DNA of 64,000 bases, taken from positions 1 through 64,000 of the forward strand of contig DAORDH010000028.1 of NCBI GenBank assembly GCA_035345875.1, read 5' to 3'. This DNA is from UBA2033 sp035345875 (GTDB taxonomy: Bacteria > Spirochaetota > Leptospiria > Leptospirales > Leptospiraceae). Positions 16,253-23,627 of this stretch are shown here, piece after piece. The stretch's first letter is position 1; each line of letters begins with the position of its first letter. A model generated the notes under the pieces. The model was not told the DNA's origin, ran no database searches, and was given only the letters and a program-made list of their open reading frames with translations. Both the position numbers and the translations under genes were made by a program.

Positions 16253-16753
16253 TTAAAAATAATATCTAGCTCCAATTGCTATACCGGGACCGAATCCACT
16301 TCTATCACTGAGATAAATATTGATCGCCAATTCTCCGTAAATTTCAAAGTTTTTTTCGCGATTCATATAAGTAATTCCTATCGGAATACGAAGTCCTGGG
16401 GAGAAAAAATAATGATCTCTCTCCACAAAACGCCCTCTCCCTGGATTTAACTTTTCATATCTTTCAGAAAAAGAGATTCCTCCACCTGCGTAAACATACA
16501 AAGAAGGCTTAATTTCTGCGAAATTATATAAAAAAACAAAATGAAGATATTGCCCCCATTTTTCTTGATAGCCAATTCCCAGTGTTCCTTCTAACGTTTT
16601 TTTATCATCTAACCAATATTTACCGGTAATACCAGTTGGAGAAAAAAGAGAAATACCAACACCAAGTTTTTTTCCAGTATCGGAACTGGTAGATTCCTTT
16701 GATAAAATACCTAGACTCATAAATAACAATAGGAGAATTATTATTTGTTTCAT
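16253..16753 (-). CDS. Small outer-membrane beta-barrel protein
   Basis: 166 aa. Residues 1-18 are a signal peptide (Lys then a long hydrophobic run). The rest alternates polar and hydrophobic residues in about eight strands with glycine-rich turns ('GVGISLFSPTGITGKYW', 'YVYAGGGISFSERY', 'GPGIAIGARYYF') and ends in Phe after an aromatic strand, the usual outer-membrane barrel signature. It resembles small OmpA-like/BAPKO_0422-type barrels of spirochaetes. Its ATG overlaps the stop of the upstream deacetylase gene by one base (TAATG), so the two are translationally coupled and may act together at the envelope. Confidence 0.7.
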   Translation of the reverse strand: MKQIIILLLLFMSLGILSKESTSSDTGKKLGVGISLFSPTGITGKYWLDDKKTLEGTLGIGYQEKWGQYLHFVFLYNFAEIKPSLYVYAGGGISFSERYEKLNPGRGRFVERDHYFFSPGLRIPIGITYMNREKNFEIYGELAINIYLSDRSGFGPGIAIGARYYF

Positions 16754-17694
16754 TAGTATGTAACTACCTTTAGTTTTTCTTTGAACTTTAAATTTAGTTT
16801 GTCTTCAAATTTTTTAGGAAATGTGATTGTGTTTGGATCACCATCACTTACATACGAATCGGGTGATTCTGAATATTTTTCTATCATTTTTTCGATATTA
16901 TCTTTGAAAGCTTGCACCCTTCTTACATGGATTGAATCAAATTCTTTATCATAAGGCGAATAGCTAGGACGGTTGGAATAATCAAAAACAAGAATATGTT
17001 TATACTCAATTCCTTTGTAGCTTCCTGAAACAAGTTTTGATTCGTAATCCTTTGGAGGATAAATTCCGAACGGCATTGCAAGAGATGTCATTTTATAATC
17101 AGGTAGATATTTATTTAAAAGTTTTTGACTCTCTACAATTTGTTCTCCAATCTTATCTTTGTATTTTTTTAGGTTTGCATGCCAAAGAGTATGGTTTTGA
17201 ATTTCGTAGTTATTCTTTGTTAAAAATTCTAATTTTTTAGATGTAAGCTTTTCTTGACCAAACAAGTTGTTTGGATGTTTTGCGCCTGGTAAAATAAAAA
17301 AAGTAGCCGTTAGTGGAAAGTCTGGATTCTTCTTTTTGAATTCCTCCATAATACCAACAGCACAATTGGGAGAAATGCTACCTTTTTCATCCATATCAAA
17401 CTGGCTTTGTGAGGAATCATCTAGAGTGATAAATACAGGTCTTTTTCCCTTTGGAATATTTAGATTTCTTTTTTCTAAATCAGAAATTTTCAAAGGATAG
17501 TAATTCCCTTTTTTTAAAAGAGCCAGATCATCTTTAAATCCTTGAATTGTTCTTGTGTAGGCAGAATCTTTTTCACCGATCACATGGTAAGTGATGATTA
17601 GAAATTTTCCGAGTTCATTTGGGGCTGATTCTGCGAATGCAGGAATATAAAATAATAATGTAAGTAAGTAAATTTTTAGGAATCTATAAAACAT
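16753..17694 (-). CDS. Polysaccharide deacetylase (NodB-homology) family protein
   Basis: 313 aa with a signal peptide (about 1-21, cleavage after 'AFA'). NodB motifs: 'ITYHVIG' near the start, motif 1 'VFITLDDSSQSQFD' (catalytic and metal Asp pair), motif 2 'EIQNHTLWHANLKKY' with the two metal-binding His, and a downstream 'MPFGIYPPKDYES'. This family removes acetyl groups from peptidoglycan or other N-acetylated sugars in the periplasm. The C-terminus is basic. It is the first gene of a two-gene unit with the barrel protein at 16253-16753. Confidence 0.85.
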   Translation of the reverse strand: MFYRFLKIYLLTLLFYIPAFAESAPNELGKFLIITYHVIGEKDSAYTRTIQGFKDDLALLKKGNYYPLKISDLEKRNLNIPKGKRPVFITLDDSSQSQFDMDEKGSISPNCAVGIMEEFKKKNPDFPLTATFFILPGAKHPNNLFGQEKLTSKKLEFLTKNNYEIQNHTLWHANLKKYKDKIGEQIVESQKLLNKYLPDYKMTSLAMPFGIYPPKDYESKLVSGSYKGIEYKHILVFDYSNRPSYSPYDKEFDSIHVRRVQAFKDNIEKMIEKYSESPDSYVSDGDPNTITFPKKFEDKLNLKFKEKLKVVTY

Positions 17695-18034
17695 GAATCC
17701 ATCTTTTTCAAAAAGGCATTCTCGAAAATAGAAAAATTGTTTTCTTATCTTCTTAAAGGATTTTTTACCACGAAGCGCAGTAGGAACAATGCTGTTAGCA
17801 TAAGAATTACCACCGAGGGCACCGATAACTGAACGATACAGAAACGATTGATAATTTTGGATTATCGTATCTTTTATCGGTGTTCATCGTCTTTCCACCC
17901 GAAATCCATTGCCGATCATTCGCGGCAATAGGTGGTAATTTTTAAGAATCTCCCTTAAGTTGACAGTCTTGCATGAAGGCTGTTATTACAATTTTCTTTT
18001 TATTTCTTCGAGACCTTCGCGCATCCCATTGCTT
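17695..18034. other. Intergenic stretch holding an inverted-repeat element
   Basis: No coding sequence seen. The central part, 17806-17940, is a MITE-like palindromic element annotated separately; 'TTTACCACGAAGCGCAG' at 17765 is a further repeat-like fragment. The remaining bases are AT-rich and unremarkable. Confidence 0.5.
17806..17940. repeat. MITE-like inverted-repeat element, copy A (135 bp)
   Basis: AATTACCACC at 17806-17815 is an exact inverse of GGTGGTAATT at 17931-17940. Inside it, CACCGATAA (17820-17828) is inverted as TTATCGGTG (17874-17882), so the whole element can fold on itself. Its left 45 bases closely match copy B at 34357-34401. No transposase is inside. Confidence 0.7.
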
Positions 18035-18952
18035 TTATTTTTTTCTGATTTTATTCACAAAGAATGTAAAGCTTTTCTCAGTTTTGTTGTTATTATAATC
18101 GATAGCCGTAATGGAAACTGTATTGTCTCCAGATAAAAATTTAAGGTCACCAAGGTAATAATTATTTTCATAGAAAAGATCGTTAAACGACAGGCCATTC
18201 TCATTTTGCCATTTTCCATTTACAAGGGTTAGTTCATTGAAATTACTTTCTTTTATTATTTTATTGTTTAGACTAAATCGAAGAGTTTTTACTCCTCGTC
18301 TTTGTCCTTTTCTTTCCCCAGCATCACTTATATCAACTGTAATCGGAAAATTACTAGATGAATTAAAAGAGTCTCCATCATTAATGTAAGTCATGTTTTT
18401 ACCAATCGTGAGTATTAAACTTCCAATCGAAGGAGGTCTTGTATCTTTTACTTTGGGTAGAATTCTTAGAGGATCGATTATTTTTCTGCCTTTGTCTGTC
18501 GCAACTACAAAGTGAAGGTGAGAACCACTCGAATGACCTGTATTTCCTGTTTTACCTACACTATCTCCTTTTTCTAAAACTTTTTTTTCTAAGACCTCTA
18601 AAGATCTTCCATCTTTTAAGTGGTAGTAGGCAGATAAAATATCATTGTCATGCAAAACCCAAACACTATTTCCGCTCCCACTCTCATTTTCAAAAGGATT
18701 GTCCGAATTATAATGGCTATAGATCACAGTGCCTTTTTCGATAGAAGATACCTTTTCATTATCAGAGGAAACATCCACCCCATTGTGAAAATGATCACCC
18801 CTAGATTCTCCAAAAAGAGAGGAAAGTTTTACTTCCAAATTTTCCCCGCCGACGGGCCAGATAAATCCAGCGGGTAGAGTTTCTTTTTGTTTATCTTGAC
18901 TCAACAAGAAACAGAGTGGTAGGAGTAGAAATAGAATAGAGATTTTTTTCAT
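18035..18952 (-). CDS. Secreted M23-family (LytM) metallopeptidase
   Basis: 305 aa with a signal peptide (1-18, MKKISILFLLLPLCFLLS). The LytM/M23 zinc-peptidase domain covers about 40-165: 'GDHFHNGVDV' gives the HxxxD zinc ligands, 'GTVIYSHY' and 'LSAYYHL' follow, and 'GHSSGSHLHFVV' provides the HxH motif, so the active site looks complete. 'GDSVGKTGNTG' is also typical. The C-terminal half (about 170-300) is a beta-rich domain of unknown role. M23 enzymes cut peptide cross-links in peptidoglycan or act as division and envelope regulators. Divergent from the sigma-factor operon, 67 bp away. Confidence 0.9.
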   Translation of the reverse strand: MKKISILFLLLPLCFLLSQDKQKETLPAGFIWPVGGENLEVKLSSLFGESRGDHFHNGVDVSSDNEKVSSIEKGTVIYSHYNSDNPFENESGSGNSVWVLHDNDILSAYYHLKDGRSLEVLEKKVLEKGDSVGKTGNTGHSSGSHLHFVVATDKGRKIIDPLRILPKVKDTRPPSIGSLILTIGKNMTYINDGDSFNSSSNFPITVDISDAGERKGQRRGVKTLRFSLNNKIIKESNFNELTLVNGKWQNENGLSFNDLFYENNYYLGDLKFLSGDNTVSITAIDYNNNKTEKSFTFFVNKIRKK

Positions 18953-19019
18953 AAAAATGATTCCGTATTTTTTTTTAAATGACTAGATAGATTCAAAATT
19001 TATTATACCAATTCTGACT

Positions 19020-19922
19020 ATGAAATTATCACAGGAAGAAGTTTTTAGTTTAGTCCAATCCTGCGCAAGTGGAAATGAGGCCTCTCTTAAAAAATTTTTT
19101 GAAGAGTTTGCCGAGGATATTTATAATTTCCCAATTCGCGTGTTTCATTTGGATGAGGATGATGCGAGTGAATTTTTTATCTATGCCTATGAAAGACTTA
19201 AATCAGGAAAGAGATTTCATACTTTTGTAGGAAAGTCCGGTTTTAAAACATGGCTTTATACAGTTCTACGCAATATGCTAATCGACTGGCGTAGGAATAA
19301 ACGTGAATTAAAAATAGTTTCCAATGTAAAAGTAAATTCGGATGGAGTAGAATATTACTCGATTGAAAATGAGCCAGATTTAAAATCCAATTTACAGAAA
19401 GAAGCAGATTCTGTTTCATCTCGTTTTCAGGACATACTCTCTGAGATTAAAGTGGAGAGTCGAATTATTTTCAAATTAGCATATATCTATTACTTAAATT
19501 TAAACGATGAAGAGATTGATTTTTTAGTCACTCGAACTGGCAAAACAAAAGAACAAATACAAAAAGACATCTTGAATATCCGCGAAAATCTTTCCGAAAA
19601 AGAGATACAAAATCTCCAAAGTGAAGATAAAATTGTTTCTATCTATATGAATATCTTAGAGCTAAAGGAACAACAAGAGAAAGAAAAGCCTATTGTTTTT
19701 GAGGATAATCTACCAAATTATGATAAGGTTCAAATCGCTATCAATAAGAAATATGAACAAAGAAGAAGGCTGATTGTAAAGAAATCGAAAGGTAATTTTA
19801 TTACCAGAACGCCGTATCGGGTTATTGCAGAATTGCTAAAAATACCTGAGGGTGGAGTTAGTATTTCCTTACAGAGAGTATTGGAAAAAATTCAAAAAAA
19901 ATTTCCTAAACATGAAATATAA
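19020..19922 (+). CDS. Sigma-70-family (ECF-like) RNA polymerase sigma factor, first gene of CHAT operon
   Basis: 300 aa, longer than a usual ECF factor of about 180-200. Sigma region 2 is clear at about 20-95: 'RVFHLDEDDASEFFIYAYERL' followed by 'FKTWLYTVLRNMLIDWRRN', the core- and -10-binding helices. A long helical linker (about 95-240) replaces the usual short one. The C-terminal 'TPYRVIAELLKIPEGGVSISLQRVLEKIQ' fits the helix-turn-helix of region 4 that reads the -35. It begins an operon: 38 bp to an adaptor-like gene, then a CHAT protease 3 bp on, then a cysteine-cluster gene overlapping by 4 nt. Probably held inactive until the downstream partners respond; that step is inferred. Confidence 0.8.
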   Translation: MKLSQEEVFSLVQSCASGNEASLKKFFEEFAEDIYNFPIRVFHLDEDDASEFFIYAYERLKSGKRFHTFVGKSGFKTWLYTVLRNMLIDWRRNKRELKIVSNVKVNSDGVEYYSIENEPDLKSNLQKEADSVSSRFQDILSEIKVESRIIFKLAYIYYLNLNDEEIDFLVTRTGKTKEQIQKDILNIRENLSEKEIQNLQSEDKIVSIYMNILELKEQQEKEKPIVFEDNLPNYDKVQIAINKKYEQRRRLIVKKSKGNFITRTPYRVIAELLKIPEGGVSISLQRVLEKIQKKFPKHEI

Positions 19923-19960
19923 AGCGTCTTTATTCAGTCATAATTTACGAGAGGTTAGCT

Positions 19961-20701
19961 ATGAATTCTAAAAACAATCAAAATGATCAGCCTAACTCAA
20001 AGAAATACCTTGATCTATTTTTAAATGAGGGTCAATTACATGAAAGCGCATTGGAAAATGATACAGACTTTCAGGAATTGATTCAATTAGAAGAGTCCAT
20101 TGTAAATACGATTCAGTTAGAAAATGAGAAACACTTAGACCACATACTAGAGAAGGATTCTTCCTTTTATGAGGATTTAGATATAGCTAAGGCAAATCTA
20201 AATATTACCCCAGACAGAAACAGACCACTCCCACTCTATTTAAAAAACTATATGGAAGCTGATTTTGCAGCACAGAAAAAAGAAGAGGATCGTTTGGTGA
20301 TTCGCTTTGGTAAAGCAGGAGTAAAACTTCTTGGTTCTTTCTTCGGACAAACAGAAATTAGTCCTCTCGAACTTTCTATTCCTTCTGTTCGAAATTCTAT
20401 AAATACAACTCCTCAAAGTATTAGTATGCTCGAAAAAACAGACCAAGGGAATTTGGTTTATCAAGTGATCCAAGAAAATGAAAACGAAGCCTATTTAAGT
20501 GTGAAGTTTGATCCTTCTTTTGTTGCTATTTATAACCAAGTAAATCTCAGAAAAGACAACCGTTTTATCTATTCTAGTAATATTAATTCGGAAGGAATTG
20601 TATCTTTTTCTGGATTGAAAGAAGGTGTTTATAATATCGAGTTCACAGGAAAGAACGTTTCAAAAAGGTTTGACTTATCTTTATTTGCAGATAAGTTGTA
20701 G
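19961..20701 (+). CDS. Adaptor or anti-sigma-like protein between sigma factor and CHAT protease
   Basis: 246 aa, no domain recognised with confidence. The N-terminal half (1-110) is acidic and helical, with no zf-HC2 Cys/His motif. The C-terminal 80 residues look like a small beta sandwich: 'VYQVIQENENEAYLSVKFD', then 'IYSSNINSEGIVSFSGLKEGVYNIEFTG'; the 'FSGLKEGVYNIEF' turn resembles the regulatory Ig-like tails seen on anti-sigma proteins beside other CHAT genes. No membrane helix, so cytoplasmic. A ribosome-binding site (GAGAGG, about 6 nt) precedes the ATG. From its position it is the best candidate for the protein that binds the sigma factor and is the protease's substrate; neither is shown by sequence. 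Confidence 0.75.
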   Translation: MNSKNNQNDQPNSKKYLDLFLNEGQLHESALENDTDFQELIQLEESIVNTIQLENEKHLDHILEKDSSFYEDLDIAKANLNITPDRNRPLPLYLKNYMEADFAAQKKEEDRLVIRFGKAGVKLLGSFFGQTEISPLELSIPSVRNSINTTPQSISMLEKTDQGNLVYQVIQENENEAYLSVKFDPSFVAIYNQVNLRKDNRFIYSSNINSEGIVSFSGLKEGVYNIEFTGKNVSKRFDLSLFADKL

Positions 20702-20704
20702 TCG

Positions 20705-22516
20705 ATGATCGACTTACTGATTGATAGAGTTGGCAATGTAAATATTTTTAATTTTTTAAATGCCGGACAATTTCATTCCGAATCTCACATTCAGTCTTCC
20801 ATTGATACCGATTTAATTTCTGAGTATGTAAAGGAAGTTGAGAATATATCTAAACTTTCCAATAATTTTATAGCCAATCACGAATCCAACTTTAGAGTTA
20901 AGCCTAACGTTTTAAAAGATTTAAAAGTTTTGGGTGAGACTTTTTATGAGCAATTTTTTCCTTCCTCCATTTCTGATAATCTTCGATCTACTTCAGAGAA
21001 ATATCTTCATTTTAATATAGATAGTAGCCTTGCCGAAATTCCTTGGGAGTTATTGTATGATGGCGAATGTTTTTTGTCAGATCGATTTTTAATTGGCAGA
21101 ACCATCAAAGGCTCAAAGACATTTCCACAGGAAGAAAACAACGAAAAGTTGAAAATGCTAATCATTGCAGATCCAACAGAAGATTTAGAATGGGCTCAAA
21201 AAGAGGGTGAGGTTTTATTTCAGGTCTTAAAAGAAAAAGTTCCTGCTTCTGTATTGGATCTAGAATTTATCGCAGGCTCTCAAATTACAAAGCTAAAACT
21301 TCTTTCCATGATCCGAGGAAAAAATATCATTCATTATGCAGGGCATTTATTTTTTTCAAATGATCCAATGGAAAATGGATGGCTTCTCAGTGGAGATAAA
21401 ATTTTAAAAGCACGTGAGATTAAAAATAGCGCTTTCTCAACAAATTTAGTTTTCAGCAACTCCTGCAATTCTTCTCGAAGTGTTGGAATTAAAAACTCTA
21501 AGAGCATTATTAATGATTTTGCAAGTTCCTTTTTAATGTCAGGTATAATGAGTTTTATTGGAACAAAGTGGGAAGTTGCAGACAATTCGACTACTCTTGA
21601 TTTTACAATTCGTTTTTACCTAGCGCTATTCAATGATAAAAGTTTGGGTGAATCTTTACATATTGCAAGGGAGTATGCTCGAAAAAATTCTGATCCATTG
21701 GATTTAATTTGGGGAAATTATTCTCTTTACGGTCATCCAGATCGAATCATCCTAAACAAAAACAACAATCGTAGGAATAAAATCATAGAACCTATGATGA
21801 TTCGAAAAACATATCCTACACCGATTGCAATATCTTATTCTAATTTTATTTCTATTGAGAGAATGGATTCTACTGAAAATAAAATGAAAGCATTTGTAAA
21901 TAGTTTCGAGGAATTTACAAGGTTAATTACAATCATAGTGATTAGTGATCACAAGTATAAAGCTCTCAACCAAAATTTTGAAAATAAGGAAGATCTAAGT
22001 TTAGAGTATTTGTGGGACATTATTTTTAAATCCATGTTAGATTTTAAAAAATTACAAATATCAATGGTTGTTGAATCTTTCCTTGTTGTTTTATTTTCGA
22101 ATAAGGATTTGATTTATAAAATTATTTCTTGGATCCAAAAATTTAGAGCAGGTGGGCTTGACACAGAAAGTTTAGAAGGCTATCTAATAACGTCTCAATA
22201 CTATTATGAGAATTTACTTGTAGAGTTGAATGAGTTTGAAAAATGCTATATCTTCTATATTTCGAATGATTCTGATCGTCACTGTTTATTTTATGGATAC
22301 AACAAAAAAGAAACAGAAATAGATGCTACCCAATTTGGATTTTTTCTAAATCGATTGGAGGAATTCAGAGGTAGAGTTATTTTAATTCATAAAACAAAAA
22401 AATCTATATTACCCTTAATTGGAATTCAGATCAAATATAAAAATGATGAAAGAGATAAGGATTTATCTTTAGACTTCATGAATTTTAGAGATAATATTGT
22501 TCCCAGATTGCAATGA
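20705..22516 (+). CDS. CHAT-domain caspase-like protease
   Basis: 603 aa. The CHAT domain spans about 100-355: 'LHFNIDSSLAEIPWELLYDGECFLSDRFLIGR' is the typical entry, 'IIHYAGHLFFS' supplies the catalytic His (214) and 'LVFSNSCNSSRS' the catalytic Cys (254). 'FLMSGIMSFIGTKWEVADNS' and 'NYSLYGHPDRIIL' complete the family pattern. Residues about 380-603 are an extra C-terminal region without a recognised domain, probably for sensing. No TPR repeats or membrane segment. It lies 3 bp after the adaptor gene. CHAT proteases act on specific partner proteins; in the type III-E Craspase system a CHAT enzyme cuts a protein that holds a sigma factor, a close parallel to this gene order. Confidence 0.88.
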   Translation: MIDLLIDRVGNVNIFNFLNAGQFHSESHIQSSIDTDLISEYVKEVENISKLSNNFIANHESNFRVKPNVLKDLKVLGETFYEQFFPSSISDNLRSTSEKYLHFNIDSSLAEIPWELLYDGECFLSDRFLIGRTIKGSKTFPQEENNEKLKMLIIADPTEDLEWAQKEGEVLFQVLKEKVPASVLDLEFIAGSQITKLKLLSMIRGKNIIHYAGHLFFSNDPMENGWLLSGDKILKAREIKNSAFSTNLVFSNSCNSSRSVGIKNSKSIINDFASSFLMSGIMSFIGTKWEVADNSTTLDFTIRFYLALFNDKSLGESLHIAREYARKNSDPLDLIWGNYSLYGHPDRIILNKNNNRRNKIIEPMMIRKTYPTPIAISYSNFISIERMDSTENKMKAFVNSFEEFTRLITIIVISDHKYKALNQNFENKEDLSLEYLWDIIFKSMLDFKKLQISMVVESFLVVLFSNKDLIYKIISWIQKFRAGGLDTESLEGYLITSQYYYENLLVELNEFEKCYIFYISNDSDRHCLFYGYNKKETEIDATQFGFFLNRLEEFRGRVILIHKTKKSILPLIGIQIKYKNDERDKDLSLDFMNFRDNIVPRLQ

Positions 22517-23208
22517 GTCTATGTCAATCCTCTGAGTCTTCATGTGGCGCTTGCTGTGGAATTTTTAATTTAGATTACCCACGAGAGCAGATTAAAAAAA
22601 TTTTGAAAGAACGCACTGAGTATTTTGAGGATACTGTAGATTATTCTCGAAGAGAGACCGTTATATCCTTTAGAGAAGTGTTTGAAAAAAAAGAATCCAC
22701 ATATCCCAAAAAAGATCATACAATTTATAACTGTCCCTTCCTAGGTTATATCAATAAAGATTTTACTAGAATCGGTTGTATGATTCATCCAATTCGAACT
22801 GGAGATCCCAAAAGTCAAAATTTTTCTTTTTACGGATCCTCTATTTGTCAAACCTATGACTGTAGAAACAAAGATCGAAAAAATGGAATGGATTGGGAAG
22901 ATTACTTCAACTCACTGAAATTAGATTTCTACGATTACTCTCATTTGGCAAGTGATCATATTCTGATTACAAGATTGGAAAGCTTTTTCGATTCTCTTCA
23001 AATTCCACTGAAAGATATTTTTCTAAAACACTCTCCACTTTTAAAAAGAATTTTTCAATATAAAGTAAATCAGATGAATCATCTTACCTCATTTGAAATT
23101 GATATGAATTCAAATACCGGAACGCCATTTGAAAGATTGATTGAGATACTGAGCCTTGAGCCAGATCATCCTTTATATCTAGAATTAAAATTGTTTTGTA
23201 AGGAGTAA
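22513..23208 (+). CDS. YkgJ-type cysteine-cluster (zinc/iron-chelating) protein
   Basis: 231 aa. The Cys pattern 'SCGACCGIFNL' (residues 10-20), 'YNCPFLGYI', 'IGCMIHP' and 'SICQTYDCRNKD' matches the YkgJ-like metal-binding cysteine cluster (UPF0153-type) family, thought to bind zinc or an iron-sulfur cluster. The C-terminal 90 residues are helical without assigned function. Its ATG overlaps the CHAT stop (ATGA, 4 nt), so it is translated with the protease and ends the operon. It could be a metal- or redox-dependent sensor for the system; function is unknown. A 8-bp hairpin (23230-23257) follows. Confidence 0.75.
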   Translation: MSLCQSSESSCGACCGIFNLDYPREQIKKILKERTEYFEDTVDYSRRETVISFREVFEKKESTYPKKDHTIYNCPFLGYINKDFTRIGCMIHPIRTGDPKSQNFSFYGSSICQTYDCRNKDRKNGMDWEDYFNSLKLDFYDYSHLASDHILITRLESFFDSLQIPLKDIFLKHSPLLKRIFQYKVNQMNHLTSFEIDMNSNTGTPFERLIEILSLEPDHPLYLELKLFCKE

Positions 23209-23229
23209 TGTTTTGGGGGGAGTGGGTTG

Positions 23230-23257
23230 CCACTGCCGGAATCTTTTCAGGCAGTGG
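23230..23257. terminator. Hairpin between the CHAT operon and the phasin-like gene
   Basis: CCACTGCC (23230-23237) pairs perfectly with GGCAGTGG (23250-23257) over a 12-nt loop. It lies between convergent genes and probably ends both transcripts, although a T run follows on neither strand in the classic position. Confidence 0.5.
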
Positions 23258-23269
23258 TATAAAAAAAGA

Positions 23270-23542
23270 TTAAGCTTTTTTTTCAGGAACTAAATTTTTA
23301 ACCTGAGTTTTAGCTTCTTCGAATTTTGCTTTGGCATCATTTAATACTTTTTCTACTTCTCTGAAAGCTTCTTCTGTATATTTTCTGACGTTCATAGCAG
23401 CTTCGCTGTTATCTGCAGCACCTTTATCAGCTAATTTTTTGAATTCTGTTTCTAATCCAGCAACTAGTTTCTCAGTTTCTGATTTAACAGTAGTAGCAGC
23501 ACCAATCACAAAATTTAAAGCATCTTTTATTTCTTTCTCCAT
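23270..23542 (-). CDS. Phasin-like small coiled-coil protein
   Basis: 90 aa, almost wholly amphipathic helix, rich in Ala, Glu and Lys, with no Cys or Trp. It resembles phasin/PhaI-like proteins that coat polyhydroxyalkanoate granules ('FVIGAATTVKSETEKLVAGLETEFKKL'), but such low-complexity helices are easily over-assigned. A strong ribosome-binding site (GAGGTAA, 8 nt) precedes the ATG, suggesting high expression. No PHA synthase gene is in the window. It may equally be a general stress or cytoskeletal coiled-coil protein. Confidence 0.65.
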   Translation of the reverse strand: MEKEIKDALNFVIGAATTVKSETEKLVAGLETEFKKLADKGAADNSEAAMNVRKYTEEAFREVEKVLNDAKAKFEEAKTQVKNLVPEKKA

Positions 23543-23627
23543 GGAAATTACCTCATTCCGAAATTTTATTCCATTCAGTTTATATTCTTTCTTTTCGTCA
23601 AGCTAAAAAGCGGACATAGCGCACTCA

